Part shown: one piece after another, positions 1-9,166 of the stretch
How positions within the stretch are numbered: the first letter of the stretch is position 1
Layout of the letters: every line of letters starts with the position of its first letter
NCBI RefSeq assembly: GCF_006442315.1
Contig: NZ_VFVY01000004.1
Span: forward strand, 1-64,000
Origin: Mesorhizobium sp. B2-3-4
GTDB lineage: Bacteria; Pseudomonadota; Alphaproteobacteria; Rhizobiales; Rhizobiaceae
Length of the DNA: 64,000 bases
Direction: 5' to 3'
The notes under the pieces: model-generated
Seen by the model: the letters and a program-made list of their open reading frames with translations, nothing else
What the model was told of the DNA's origin: nothing
The model's database searches: none
Made by a program: the position numbers and the translations under genes

Positions 1-37
1 GAGCGCTTGAAACTCGCACTGTGTCTGGACATACAAA

Positions 38-69
38 ACCCCCGAAGGTTGTGTCCAACTTTCGGGGGT
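38..69 (-). terminator. Probable intrinsic terminator of aspS
   Basis: A 14-bp stem with one G-T wobble (arms 38-51 and 56-69, loop TGTC) is followed, when read on the minus strand, by TTTTGTAT. It lies about 95 bases beyond the aspS stop codon and in the right direction. The T-tract is on the minus-strand side only, so it should act on aspS transcripts. The same bases also resemble the ends of some IS3-group elements, but there is no transposase in view. Confidence 0.6.
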
Positions 70-162
70 CAGTTCAATCGATGATGCCGGGCTTTTTCAT
101 GGGATTTCGAATCAAAGGGACCGGTTCGGGCGGTTTCTTCAACCGCTGCCTGGATTCCGCGA

Positions 163-1953
163 TCAGGCGTCCTTCTTGGTCGGAGCGACGCGCAACGCCA
201 AATCGCGAAGCTGCTGCGGGCTTGCCTCCGAAGGTGCGTTCATCAGCAGGTCATAGGCCTGCTGGTTCATCGGGAACATGGTAATCTCGCGCAGGTTCTT
301 GGCGCCGACCAAGAGCATGACGACGCGGTCGATGCCGAACGCCGCGCCACCGTGCGGCGGCGCTCCGTACTGGAAGGCGCGGTAGAGACCGCCGAAGCGC
401 TCCTCGACCGTCTGGCGATCCAGCCCGACCATCTCGAACGCCTTGACCATGGTTTCCGGCAGGTGGTTGCGGATGCCGCCGGACGCGATCTCGAAGCCGT
501 TGCAGACGGCGTCATACTGGAACGCCTTGATGCTGAGCGGATCCTGACCGTTCAGCGCGTCGATACCACCCTGCGGCATCGAGAACGGATTGTGGGCGAA
601 ATCGATCTTCTTCTCGTCCTCGTTCCACTCGAAGAACGGGAAATCAACGATCCAGCATAGCTCGAAGCGGTCGCGGTCGACGAGGTTCAGTTCCTCGCCG
701 GCCCGCGTGCGCGCCGCGCCGGCGAAGGAGACGAATTTCTTGGGGTCGCCAGCGACGAAGAAAGCGGCGTCGCCGTCGGCAAGGCCGAGTTGCTGGCGGA
801 TCGCCTCGGTGCGCTCTTCGCCGATGTTCTTGGCCAGCGGACCGGCGCCTTCGAGCTTGTCGCCCTCCTTGCGCCAGAAAATGTAGCCCAGGCCGGGCTG
901 GCCTTCGCCCTGCGCCCAGGAATTCATGCGGTCGCAGAAGGCGCGGCTGCCGCCGGTCTTGGCCGGAATGGCCCAGACCTCGGCCTTGGCATCGTTGGCC
1001 AGGATGTTGGCGAAGACCTTGAAGCCGGAATCGCGGAAATGATCGGAAACCGCCTGCATGACGATCGGGTTGCGCAGGTCAGGCTTGTCGGAACCGTATT
1101 TGCGCATGGCCACATCATAGGGAATGCGCGGCCATTCCTTGGTGACCGGCTTGCCGTTGGCGAAAGCCTCGAAGACCGAGGTCATCACCGGCGCCATGGT
1201 GGAAAGCACATCGTCCTGCTCGACAAAGCTCATTTCGAGGTCGAGCTGGTAGAATTCGCCGGGCAGGCGGTCGGCGCGCGGGTCCTCGTCGCGGAAGCAT
1301 GGCGCGATCTGGAAATAGCGGTCGAAGCCCGACACCATGATCAGCTGCTTGTACTGTTGCGGCGCCTGCGGCAGCGCGTAGAACGTGCCGGGATGGATGC
1401 GCGACGGCACCAGGAAGTCGCGCGCGCCTTCCGGCGACGAGGCGGTCAGGATCGGCGTCGAGAATTCGGTGAAGCCGACCTCGCCCATGCGCTTGCGCAT
1501 CTCGGCGATGATCTTCGTGCGCGCCACGATGTTCTTGTGCAACGTCTCGCGACGCAGGTCGAGGAAGCGGTATTTCAGCCTGATGTCCTCGGGATAGTCC
1601 GGCTCGCCGAACACAGGCAGCGGCAATTCCTTGGCGGCAGACAAAACCTCGATCTCGCGGGCAAAAATCTCGATCTCGCCGGTCGGCAAATTGGCGTTGA
1701 CCGTCTCCGGCAGGCGCGCCTTGACCTCGCCGTCGACGCGGATAACCCATTCGCCGCGCACGGTCTCGGCGACCTTGAAGGCAGGCGAATCGGGATCGGC
1801 CACGATCTGGGTCAGGCCGTAATGGTCGCGCAAGTCGATGAACAGCAGGCCGCCATGGTCGCGAACGCGATGCACCCAACCCGACAGGCGAACGGAATTG
1901 CCGACATCGCTCTTCCTCAACTGGGCACAGGTATGGCTGCGGTAACGGTGCAT
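163..1953 (-). CDS. aspS: Aspartyl-tRNA synthetase
   Basis: Charges tRNA-Asp with aspartate in the cytoplasm. The 596-residue product has the usual bacterial length and order: an N-terminal OB-fold that reads the anticodon ([12 protein letters not shown] region), a class II catalytic core, and the bacteria-specific GAD insertion in the middle. Class II motif 2 is visible as [10 protein letters not shown] and motif 3 as [10 protein letters not shown] near the C-terminus. I chose the ATG at 1953 (protein begins [12 protein letters not shown]) because family members begin there; an ATG two codons upstream and a longer open frame to 1998 exist. In many bacteria of this group AspRS also charges tRNA-Asn, but the sequence alone does not show which type this is. 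It is followed by an intrinsic terminator and is probably transcribed alone. Confidence 0.97.
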   Translation of the reverse strand: MHRYRSHTCAQLRKSDVGNSVRLSGWVHRVRDHGGLLFIDLRDHYGLTQIVADPDSPAFKVAETVRGEWVIRVDGEVKARLPETVNANLPTGEIEIFAREIEVLSAAKELPLPVFGEPDYPEDIRLKYRFLDLRRETLHKNIVARTKIIAEMRKRMGEVGFTEFSTPILTASSPEGARDFLVPSRIHPGTFYALPQAPQQYKQLIMVSGFDRYFQIAPCFRDEDPRADRLPGEFYQLDLEMSFVEQDDVLSTMAPVMTSVFEAFANGKPVTKEWPRIPYDVAMRKYGSDKPDLRNPIVMQAVSDHFRDSGFKVFANILANDAKAEVWAIPAKTGGSRAFCDRMNSWAQGEGQPGLGYIFWRKEGDKLEGAGPLAKNIGEERTEAIRQQLGLADGDAAFFVAGDPKKFVSFAGAARTRAGEELNLVDRDRFELCWIVDFPFFEWNEDEKKIDFAHNPFSMPQGGIDALNGQDPLSIKAFQYDAVCNGFEIASGGIRNHLPETMVKAFEMVGLDRQTVEERFGGLYRAFQYGAPPHGGAAFGIDRVVMLLVGAKNLREITMFPMNQQAYDLLMNAPSEASPQQLRDLALRVAPTKKDA

Positions 1954-2088
1954 GGTCATGGGTAAAAGTCCGGGATGCTGGGTTGCGGACCGAAGCATCG
2001 CAGCCCGGCCTCAAAATTTGCCGGAAAAGCGCATGAGAGGCCAGATTTGTCAAGGCAAGCGGTCACACGGACTTACCGTTTCGGCCAT

Positions 2089-2847
2089 TCAAGCGAAGTG
2101 GATTTTGGCGCCCTGACGTTCGAAGTCGGCGAGGACAGCGGCGGGCGCCGTCTTCTCGACGACGAGATGACTGATCCTCCCTGCCGCGGCAACGCGATAG
2201 GGCGCCGCGGTGGCCAGCTTGTCGTTGGTGACGGCAATGACGACGCCGGCGCTATTCCTGGCCATGGCCCGCTTCACCTCGGCCTCGGCCGAATCGAAGG
2301 CGGTCACGCCGCGCGAGGCATCGAGACCGCAGGAACCCAGGAAAAACAGGTCGGCGCCAAGCTGCGCCACGGCGGCGAGCGTGTCGGCGCCGACGCAGGT
2401 GCCGAGGTCGCGGACGAACCTGCCGCCCAGCACGATCAGTTCGACCAGCGGGTGATCCGACAGTGCCGAGGCGACGCCGAGCGAATTGGTGGCGATGGTC
2501 AGGTCGAGATCGAGCGGGATGGCCCGGGCGACCGCCTCGTTGGTCGTACCGCCGTCAATGAAAAGGCTTTGCCCGGCAGAGATCAGCGCGACCGCCGCAC
2601 GTGCCAGACGCGCCTTTTCCTCGACAGCATGGCCGCCGCGTTGACCGATTGTCGCCGCCGCGAATGGGGCGGACGCGATCGCTCCGCCATAGACACGGCG
2701 GCATTCACCCGCCTTCGCCAGCTCTCTCAGATCGCGCCGAACAGTGTCCTCCGAAACGCCGAAGCGGCTCGCCAGTTCGCCGGCCAGGACCCTTCCCTCC
2801 GCGGCAAGGCGGTCACGGATGAGCTGGTGCCGTTGATCGGTAAGCAT
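2089..2847 (-). CDS. DeoR-family transcriptional regulator
   Basis: A 252-residue regulator. The first 60 residues form the DeoR winged helix-turn-helix (LASRFGVSEDTVRRDL), and the rest is the sugar-phosphate-sensing domain with the family motifs IDGGTTNEAVA and FLGSCGLDASRG. DeoR proteins usually repress a sugar-use operon and are released by a phosphorylated sugar intermediate. I chose the start MLTDQRHQLIRDRL; the open frame continues upstream but would run into the operator region. It is divergent from an MFS transporter, and the gap between them carries repeated TTTGCA elements, so the simplest reading is that it controls that transporter and itself. The actual ligand cannot be told. Confidence 0.9.
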   Translation of the reverse strand: MLTDQRHQLIRDRLAAEGRVLAGELASRFGVSEDTVRRDLRELAKAGECRRVYGGAIASAPFAAATIGQRGGHAVEEKARLARAAVALISAGQSLFIDGGTTNEAVARAIPLDLDLTIATNSLGVASALSDHPLVELIVLGGRFVRDLGTCVGADTLAAVAQLGADLFFLGSCGLDASRGVTAFDSAEAEVKRAMARNSAGVVIAVTNDKLATAAPYRVAAAGRISHLVVEKTAPAAVLADFERQGAKIHFA

Positions 2848-2860
2848 TGCGGGGTCCTGT

Positions 2861-2922
2861 TTTGCAATGCACATTCTTGCATGTTTTGCACGTTTGTGCA
2901 AGAAGCATGACAACATGCAAAG
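2861..2922. promoter_or_regulatory. Candidate DeoR operator array between divergent genes
   Basis: The short gap between the DeoR gene and the MFS gene holds a perfect 8-bp inverted repeat TTCTTGCA (2874-2881) / TGCAAGAA (2897-2904). TTTGCA also occurs at 2861-2866 and 2885-2890, and the reverse form TGCAAA at 2916-2921. Repeated 6-8 bp units with irregular spacing are typical of DeoR-family operators. Assignment to the adjacent regulator is inference. Confidence 0.6.
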
Positions 2923-2965
2923 CGGTTGGACACTCCGGCCGTCCTCCTTCGTTGAAAGCACCACG

Positions 2966-4195
2966 ATGCGTTTTGGCCTCAACCTTGCCCCTCAACACCG
3001 GGTCTATGCCGGCTTCGCGATCTATTCGTTCGCCATGGGCAACATCTTTCCACGCCTGCCCGATATCAAGCACGCGATGGGTATCGAGGATGGCACGCTC
3101 GGGCTCAGCCTGATCGGCACACCGATCGGCACCTTGATCGCGCTGACGCTGGCCACTCCCCTTTTGGAGCGCATAGGCTTCCGCCGTGCGCTGCTCACGC
3201 TGGTCCCGCTGCTGGCGCTTCTCTACGCGATCGCCGTGCACGCGCCGGGCCCGGTCGCGCTTTTCCTGATGCTGTTTCCGATCGGCCTGATGATTGGCAG
3301 CGTCGAAATCATCCTGAACGTCGAGGCCGACAGGACGGAATTCCAGCTCAAACGGCGGATCATGAACCGCGCGCATTCGTTCTGGAGCGCGGGCTTTTTC
3401 GGTGCTGGCCTGTTCGGCGGCGCACTGGCGCATCTTGGGCTGTCGCCGCAGCTCCATCTGGCCCTGGTCGTGCCGATCGTGGCCGTTGCCATGGCGCTGT
3501 TTCTCGGCGGCTACGAGCCCGCCCCCGGCCGTTTCGCCCATACCGGCGACAAGGCGCCCATGTTCGCCAGACCGACACTGCCGATCCTCGTCCTCGTCGC
3601 GGTCACGCTTTCGGCAATGCTGCTGGAGGGTGCCAGCATCGACTGGTCGGCGATCTACATGCGTACCGTGTTCGAGTCCGGTCCCTTTGTCGCCGGGTTC
3701 ACGGTGGCGCTGTTTGCATTCTCGCAAGCGACGACGCGCTTCTTCGCCGACAGCTTCGTCGACCGCCATTCACCAAGCGGCGTGGCGCGCGTCCTTCTGG
3801 GAACGGTGGCAGCCGGCGTTGTCCTGGTCTTCTTCTCGCCGGCGCCATTGGTCTCGATGCTCGGCTTCGCACTTCTGGGCATCGGCAGCAGCGCCATCTT
3901 CCCGCTGGCGATTTCGGCCGCCGCGCAGCGAAGCGACCGCCCCGCGGCGATCAACGTGGCGGCCTTGTCGCAGATCTCCTTCACGGCCTTCCTGCTCGGC
4001 CCGCCGCTGCTCGGTTTCGTCTCTGACCATTGGGGCATCCGCTCGGCCTACGGCATCGGCATCCCGTTCATCATACTCAGCCTGCTGACCGTCGGCGCGC
4101 TTGGCACAAGACCATCATCCTCGCCCGCAACGGCGGACGGCGCAGGGTCCAGCGGGACGCGAGAGGAAGCCCTTGCACGAGCCAACGAGGCGTAA
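2966..4195 (+). CDS. MFS transporter (YbjJ-like)
   Basis: A 409-residue membrane protein with about 12 predicted transmembrane segments and a recognisable major-facilitator layout (two six-helix halves; loop with RADSFVDRHSP-type charged residues between halves). The N-terminus MRFGLNLAPQHRVYAGF and the overall sequence resemble the YbjJ group, whose substrates are not well defined. I took the ATG at 2966 because the sequence before it is non-conserved in character and overlaps the presumed operator; an upstream ATG at 2915 and the open frame from 2867 are alternatives. The C-terminal tail is rich in Ser, Gly and Ala and probably disordered. Divergent from the DeoR regulator, which probably represses it. 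Confidence 0.85.
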   Translation: MRFGLNLAPQHRVYAGFAIYSFAMGNIFPRLPDIKHAMGIEDGTLGLSLIGTPIGTLIALTLATPLLERIGFRRALLTLVPLLALLYAIAVHAPGPVALFLMLFPIGLMIGSVEIILNVEADRTEFQLKRRIMNRAHSFWSAGFFGAGLFGGALAHLGLSPQLHLALVVPIVAVAMALFLGGYEPAPGRFAHTGDKAPMFARPTLPILVLVAVTLSAMLLEGASIDWSAIYMRTVFESGPFVAGFTVALFAFSQATTRFFADSFVDRHSPSGVARVLLGTVAAGVVLVFFSPAPLVSMLGFALLGIGSSAIFPLAISAAAQRSDRPAAINVAALSQISFTAFLLGPPLLGFVSDHWGIRSAYGIGIPFIILSLLTVGALGTRPSSSPATADGAGSSGTREEALARANEA

Positions 4196-4239
4196 GCGGT
4201 TCCCCAGGCGTCCTACCGGAAGCACGTTCGATCTGCCGC

Positions 4240-5100
4240 CTATGACCCCAAGGTCGACAAACGCAGACGATGTGCGAGATGGTCGACGACCAAGGCAGCG
4301 CTGGCGGATGATGTTGCCGCGCGATGGAGGCGGATTTCGGCTCCGGGCAGCACAGGCACATGTCGGCCGGAATGGACGGCACGCAGGCCAGGCGTGAGCA
4401 TGCTGCCCTTGACCACGGTGATCGCCAGTCCCTGCTCGACGATTGCTTCCGTGGCGGCGAGGCTCGGGCTGACATAGGCCAGCCGCCACGGCCGCCCGGC
4501 TTTGTCGAGCGCCCTGACGGCCCAGGATCGAAACAGGCAATCGGGATCGGACAGGGCCACGGGCAGCGGATCGAGTTCTTCGACGGGATGGGCCGCCGCC
4601 GCTGCCCAAATGGCTCTTTCGCGGCAGATCAGGTCGCCCTCGGCGGTGCCTTCCGGATGCATGGCAAGGACCGCGTCGAATGATGAACCAAGTCGTTTCA
4701 GCAGGCGGGCGGTGAGACCGATCTCCATTTCGACCTGCATGAGCGGGAATCGGGCGGCGATATCGGCGAGCAGGCGCGGCAGGATCTTGGTTCCGTAATC
4801 CTCCATGACCCCGATGCGAATGCGCCCGGCCACCCGCTGATTTGAAACACGCGCGATCGCCTGCTCATTGAGGACAAGAATCCGGCGCGCGTCGACCAGG
4901 AAATCCTCCCCGGCCGCTGTCAGTTCAACATGGGCGGTCGAGCGACGGAACAAGGCGACTTCGAGACGTTCCTCGAGACGTTTCACCTGCAGGCTGATGG
5001 CGGCTTGCGTTCGATTGAGCTGCTCGGCGGCTCGCGTGAAAGAGAGACGCTCGGCAACAGCCACGAAGGCTCGCAACAGTTCCGGATCGAGACTGCTCAT
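4240..5100 (-). CDS. LysR-family transcriptional regulator
   Basis: A 286-residue LysR-type regulator. Residues 1-60 carry the winged helix-turn-helix (FTRAAEQLNRTQAAISLQVK, then LEERLEVALFRR), followed by the periplasmic-binding-protein-like effector domain from about residue 90 (RIRIGVMEDYGTKILP). LysR proteins bind the shared promoter of a divergent target and activate it when a small ligand is present. Here the divergent target is an EamA-type exporter 93 bases away, a common arrangement for amino-acid or metabolite efflux control. The effector cannot be told from sequence. Confidence 0.9.
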   Translation of the reverse strand: MSSLDPELLRAFVAVAERLSFTRAAEQLNRTQAAISLQVKRLEERLEVALFRRSTAHVELTAAGEDFLVDARRILVLNEQAIARVSNQRVAGRIRIGVMEDYGTKILPRLLADIAARFPLMQVEMEIGLTARLLKRLGSSFDAVLAMHPEGTAEGDLICRERAIWAAAAAHPVEELDPLPVALSDPDCLFRSWAVRALDKAGRPWRLAYVSPSLAATEAIVEQGLAITVVKGSMLTPGLRAVHSGRHVPVLPGAEIRLHRAATSSASAALVVDHLAHRLRLSTLGS

Positions 5101-5114
5101 AGAGGAATGTTATC

Positions 5115-5129
5115 AAGCTCATTGAGTTT
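5115..5129. promoter_or_regulatory. Candidate LysR operator
   Basis: AAGCTC-ATT-GAGTTT is a near-perfect interrupted palindrome (one mismatch) located between the divergent LysR and EamA genes. It sits close to the LysR start, the usual place for autoregulation. No footprinting-type information can be drawn from sequence alone. Confidence 0.35.
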
Positions 5130-5193
5130 ATTCGATTCCTTTTATCCCGCCTCGCCGATATCGCTCACTGCGAGTTGGCAAAGGTCGGGAACG

Positions 5194-6138
5194 ATGGAAA
5201 TTCTGGGAGTGCTTGCCGCGATCCTCTCCAGTGCCCTTGGGGGCACCGCTGTCGGCGCAACACGATATCTGGCAGGCACGCTCGATCCCCTGACGATTGG
5301 CGCCATCCGGTTTGGTGGCGGATTTCTCGTCCTGGCCGCCGTGGCGCTTGCGCGCCGCGACAGGTTTCCGCCTGTGCACGACTGGCCCGGCGCCGGTGCG
5401 CTCGGCGTCCTCTTTTTCGGACTGTTTCCGGTGCTGTTCAACGGAGCGCTTGTCTACACGACCGCAGCCCGTGGAGCCCTGGCGCTTTCGACACTGCCCC
5501 TGCTCACCATGATTGCGGGCGCAATTCTGCGGGTCGAGTCGCCGACCGCGCGCAAGATCACCGGTGTCATGATCGCGATGGCCGGCGTTGCTGTCGCGCT
5601 CGGCACCAGCCTGGCCACCGCTCCGCCGGGTGCGTGGCGTGGAGACCTGCTGATGGTCGCCGCGGCCTTGTGCATGGCCCTCTACAATGTGTGGTCGAGA
5701 CCGTTTCTATCCCGCACCGCGCCGATCCCGTTCGTGGCATTCGGCATGGGCGTGGGCGCCGTCTGCCTGTCTGTCCTGGTGGCTTCTCGTGGGGGCTTCA
5801 CACGGCTTGCCACGCTTGACACGCCTCAGTTGGTCGCGGCCGGATACCTGGCCATCATCTGCGGCGCCTTCATCTTTTTCCTCTGGGCATTCGCGCTGCG
5901 ACGCGTGGCGCCGACCCTGGTTGCCGTCTCCGTCGCGGTCAATCCGATAACGGCATCGATCTTCGGTGTCGTCTTCCTGGGCGAGCAGGTAAGCGCCAAG
6001 CTCATTGTCGGGCTCATTGCGGTTCTGATCGGCATTGCCGTCGCATCGGGAGCAGCCGGTTGGTTCAGTCAAGGACGGAGGAAAGCCGGCACACGTCATC
6101 CCATACAGAATCCAGGCGGATACACCGATACGGATTGA
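5194..6138 (+). CDS. EamA/DMT-family transporter
   Basis: A 314-residue protein of about ten transmembrane helices made of two EamA repeats of about 140 residues; the second begins near DLLMVAAALCMALYNVWSRPF. Members of this drug/metabolite superfamily mostly export amino acids, purines or other small metabolites. The ATG at 5194 follows a purine-rich AAGGTCGGGA and gives a product beginning directly with the first helix (MEILGVLAAILSSALGG); the open frame extends far upstream but into the LysR gene. Divergent LysR partner suggests induced export. A short polar tail follows the last helix. Confidence 0.9.
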   Translation: MEILGVLAAILSSALGGTAVGATRYLAGTLDPLTIGAIRFGGGFLVLAAVALARRDRFPPVHDWPGAGALGVLFFGLFPVLFNGALVYTTAARGALALSTLPLLTMIAGAILRVESPTARKITGVMIAMAGVAVALGTSLATAPPGAWRGDLLMVAAALCMALYNVWSRPFLSRTAPIPFVAFGMGVGAVCLSVLVASRGGFTRLATLDTPQLVAAGYLAIICGAFIFFLWAFALRRVAPTLVAVSVAVNPITASIFGVVFLGEQVSAKLIVGLIAVLIGIAVASGAAGWFSQGRRKAGTRHPIQNPGGYTDTD

Positions 6139-6189
6139 TGTCACCGCCGATTTGTTGCTGGCATTGACCAGGCCGATGGTTCAAGAAGG

Positions 6190-6207
6190 GATCACCGATA
6201 TGTGATC
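6190..6207. promoter_or_regulatory. Short hairpin in the leader of the second MFS gene
   Basis: GATCAC-cgatat-GTGATC is a perfect 6-bp inverted repeat ending 7 bases before the ATG at 6215. The only good Shine-Dalgarno-like stretch nearby, AAGAAGGG at 6183-6190, lies on the far side of it, so the hairpin would bring it closer to the start. Confidence 0.3.
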
Positions 6208-6214
6208 GCCTTTC

Positions 6215-7459
6215 ATGTCCTCCATCCGCCCATTGATCCCGCTTCTCCTCGCTGCAGGCATATTGCTCGGCGGCAATGGGTTGCAGAGCACGCTCATTGC
6301 ACTTCGGGGCGCGCAGGAAGGGTTTTCCGCCTCCGATATCGGCCTGATGGGCACGTTCTATTTCGCCGGCTTTCTGCTCGGCTGCCTGGCCATCACGCGC
6401 ATCATGAAGGCGGTTGGCCATATCAGGGCGTTTTCGGCATTGGCTGCGATCGCCTCGGTCGGCACCTTGCTGCTGGTGCTGGTGCTCGATCCGGTGATGT
6501 GGTGCGCGGTGCGCTTTGCCGGCGGCTTCTGCTTCGCCGGTCTGTTCACCATCGTCGAAAGCTGGCTGAATTCCGGAGTCAGCAACCATGACCGCGCCCG
6601 CGTGCTGGCGATCTACCGGATGGTCGACACCGGCTCTGTGACATCAGCCCAGTTCCTGATCCCGGTCTTCGGTGCAAGCGGCTTCAGCATCTTCGCCATC
6701 ATGTCGATCATGATCACGCTGTCGCTGGTTCCGGTTTCGCTCGGCGACCGTTCAAACCCCACGCCGCCCGATGAGGTCAAGCTCGACCTGGCGCGTGTCT
6801 GGCGCATCTCACCGCTGGGGTGCTTCGGCTGCGTCGCTGTCGGCGTCACCAACAGCGCGTTCCGCACCCTGTCGCCGGTCTATGCCGAAGAGATCGGCAT
6901 GTCGGTCGCCGATGTCGTCACATTCGTCAGCATCGGCATCTTCGGCGGCGCCATCATCCAGTATCCGCTGGGATACTTGTCCGACCGCTGGGACCGGCGC
7001 CGCGTGCTGTTGATCACGACCTGCTGCGCCATGGTTTCGGCGCTGGCGCTGGTGTTCATCGCCGGCAGCAATCCGCTGCTCAACTTCATCATCATCTTCA
7101 TCTTCGGCTGTTTCGCCATGCCGCTCTATTCGCTGTCTGCGGCGCACTCCAACGACCGCGCCGACAAGGGCGAGTTCGTGCTGATCAACGCCGCCCTGAT
7201 GCTGTTCTACTCATTCGGCGCCATCGGCGGTCCTTTCGCGGCGTCGACGGCAATGCAGTATTTCGGGCCAAGCGCGCTGTTTGTCTTCAGCGCCGTGGTC
7301 TACGCGGTTTTCATCGCCGTCATCCTCTATCGCATGCGGGCGCGATCCGGCGTCCCTGTTGGCAAACGCAGCCGCTTCACCGCCCTGTTGCGCACCTCGA
7401 CCATTTTTGCGCGGCTGGCCAGAAGAAATGGCGATACGGACAGTCCTGATGGACAATGA
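6215..7459 (+). CDS. MFS transporter (YcaD-like)
   Basis: A 414-residue major-facilitator protein with about 12 transmembrane segments, beginning directly in helix one (MSSIRPLIPLLLAAGILLGG). The early motif GRARVLAIYR-like loop appears as NHDRARVLAIYRMVD after helix four, and DRWDRRRVL marks the second-half signature loop. Resembles the YcaD/UhpC-like sugar-type MFS branch, but the substrate is unknown. Lies 76 bases after the EamA gene on the same strand and 75 bases before rnd, so it may be read through from the EamA promoter. No Shine-Dalgarno is visible immediately before the start; a small hairpin occupies the leader. Confidence 0.87.
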   Translation: MSSIRPLIPLLLAAGILLGGNGLQSTLIALRGAQEGFSASDIGLMGTFYFAGFLLGCLAITRIMKAVGHIRAFSALAAIASVGTLLLVLVLDPVMWCAVRFAGGFCFAGLFTIVESWLNSGVSNHDRARVLAIYRMVDTGSVTSAQFLIPVFGASGFSIFAIMSIMITLSLVPVSLGDRSNPTPPDEVKLDLARVWRISPLGCFGCVAVGVTNSAFRTLSPVYAEEIGMSVADVVTFVSIGIFGGAIIQYPLGYLSDRWDRRRVLLITTCCAMVSALALVFIAGSNPLLNFIIIFIFGCFAMPLYSLSAAHSNDRADKGEFVLINAALMLFYSFGAIGGPFAASTAMQYFGPSALFVFSAVVYAVFIAVILYRMRARSGVPVGKRSRFTALLRTSTIFARLARRNGDTDSPDGQ

Positions 7460-7534
7460 CGACCGCGCCATAGCTTGACGAAAGCCTTCGCGGCTGAAAT
7501 CAAGGAAGACCCTACTCCTGCCAAAAGCGATTTG

Positions 7535-8686
7535 ATGCACGTCATCACCACCCAGAAAGAACTCGAGACAGTTCTCGCCGCTTTCGAAAAGTCGGATTTC
7601 GTCACCGTCGACACCGAATTCATCCGCGAAACGACCTTCTGGCCGATCCTGTGCCTGATCCAGATGGCCGCGCCCGGCGTGACGGCGCTGATCGACCCGC
7701 TGTCATCCGACATCGACCTTGCCCCCTTCTTCAGGCTGATGGCCAACGAAGCGGTGGTCAAAGTCTTCCACGCCGCACGGCAGGATATCGAAATCATCGT
7801 CCATCTCGGCAATCTCGTTCCCCATCCGGTGTTCGACACCCAGGTGGCGGCGATGGTGTGCGGCTTCGGCGACAGCGTTTCCTACGATCAGCTCGTGCAG
7901 CGCATCACCGGCGCGCGGCTCGACAAGTCGTCGCGCTTCACCGACTGGCGCCACCGGCCGCTGTCCGACAAGCAGCTTGACTACGCGCTGGCCGATGTGA
8001 CCCATCTGATCGAGGTCTACCAGCACCTCAATGCCGAGCTGGCGCGCGAAAACCGCGCCCATTGGCTGAACGAGGAGATGGATGTCCTGACCTCGCGCGA
8101 GACTTACGATCCGCACCCCGAGGATGCCTGGAAGCGGCTGAAGATGCGGCTGCGCAAACCGCAGGAACTGGCGATCGTGCAGGCCGTGGCGGCGTGGCGG
8201 GAGCGCGAGGCGCGCGAGCGCGACGTGCCGCGCGGCCGCGTGCTCAAGGACGACGCGATCTACGAGATCGCGCAGCAGGCGCCGCGCGACGCGGCTGCCC
8301 TTGCCAAGCTGCGCACGACGCCCAAGGGCTGGGAGCGCTCCTCGACGGCGACGGCGCTGCTTGGCGCGGTCAACGCCGCGCTTGCGCTGCCCAAGGAGCA
8401 GATGCCGAAACTGCCTAAGACCTTCCAGCCGCCCGAGGGTTCGAGCGCAGCAGCGGAATTGTTGAAAGTGCTGTTGAGGATCATCGCCGAGAAGCAGGGC
8501 GTTGCGCCAAAGGTACTCGCCTCCAGCGACGACATCGACCGCATAGCGGCCGAAGGCGAGGCCGCTGACGTGCCGGCCCTGCAGGGATGGCGGCGTGCCG
8601 TATTCGGCGAACAGGCGTTGAAGCTGGTGCGCGGCGAGATCGGCATCAAGTTCGACAAGCGAAAAATAGCGGTGTTCGACCTGTAG
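7535..8686 (+). CDS. rnd: Ribonuclease D
   Basis: A 3'-to-5' exoribonuclease of the DEDD group that trims tRNA and other small RNA 3' ends. The catalytic residues are visible as VDTEF (Exo I, residues 25-29), VFHAARQDIE (Exo II) and the Tyr-type Exo III YALADVTHLIEVY. An HRDC nucleic-acid-binding domain follows (KPQELAIVQAVAAWRE onward), then a weaker second helical region. I took the ATG at 7535 (MHVITTQKELETVL), giving 383 residues, the family length; a TTG at 7475 would add 20 unconserved-looking residues. Confidence 0.95.
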   Translation: MHVITTQKELETVLAAFEKSDFVTVDTEFIRETTFWPILCLIQMAAPGVTALIDPLSSDIDLAPFFRLMANEAVVKVFHAARQDIEIIVHLGNLVPHPVFDTQVAAMVCGFGDSVSYDQLVQRITGARLDKSSRFTDWRHRPLSDKQLDYALADVTHLIEVYQHLNAELARENRAHWLNEEMDVLTSRETYDPHPEDAWKRLKMRLRKPQELAIVQAVAAWREREARERDVPRGRVLKDDAIYEIAQQAPRDAAALAKLRTTPKGWERSSTATALLGAVNAALALPKEQMPKLPKTFQPPEGSSAAAELLKVLLRIIAEKQGVAPKVLASSDDIDRIAAEGEAADVPALQGWRRAVFGEQALKLVRGEIGIKFDKRKIAVFDL

Positions 8687-8721
8687 AATCAGCCTTTCTT
8701 CGTCGGTCGCGGGGAGTTCTT

Positions 8722-9153
8722 TCAAATTACCCGGAGCAGGTGTAGCGCAAACCAGATCCAGCCCACCAAAAGAATCAGCGCTCCCAAGGCGAAGAAGCGG
8801 CTGCGCAGGCGCAGATCGTTGCTGGTCAGGTGAACCCAGGCGTGGACATAACGCGTCGCGACGAAAATCCACATCAGCGCCAAGGTCAGATAGTTGACGC
8901 CATTGGTGACATGTAGCGTCAGACACAGCACGTAGAACAGCACCGGCAGTTCGAACTGATTGCTGAGATTGCCCGCGACGCTGACGCATGAGGCCGGCTC
9001 CGTCGACCGGACCTTGTATTGGCTCACCTTGGCCTCGCCCGACTTGACGGCGACATAGCGGCGCCGTCCGAGGACACCATAGACGATATAGATCAGCAGC
9101 ACGTGGGCCAGGACCGGCCAGAAGATCGTGGTCTGGTTCATGAAGTCTCCCAT
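8722..9153 (-). CDS. MAPEG-family membrane protein
   Basis: A 143-residue protein with four predicted transmembrane helices and the MAPEG pattern: a basic loop after helix one (GRRRYVAVKSGE), then NLSNQFELPVLFYVLC and RYVHAWVHLTSNDLRLRSRFFALG. Eukaryotic relatives are glutathione- and leukotriene-active membrane enzymes; the bacterial ones are mostly uncharacterised. The start may be this ATG or the one four codons further in. Lies just downstream of the next unknown membrane gene on the same strand and is probably co-transcribed with guaB. Confidence 0.75.
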   Translation of the reverse strand: MGDFMNQTTIFWPVLAHVLLIYIVYGVLGRRRYVAVKSGEAKVSQYKVRSTEPASCVSVAGNLSNQFELPVLFYVLCLTLHVTNGVNYLTLALMWIFVATRYVHAWVHLTSNDLRLRSRFFALGALILLVGWIWFALHLLRVI

Positions 9154-9166
9154 GCCCTGTTTGGCA

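Noticed and set aside
37..76. Possible IS3-group terminal inverted repeat
   Set aside because: The bases resemble such ends, but no transposase, second end or target duplication is visible, and the hairpin plus T-tract is explained by aspS termination.
790..1965. A 391-codon plus-strand open frame opposite aspS
   Set aside because: It is a shadow of aspS, whose motifs and length are unambiguous.
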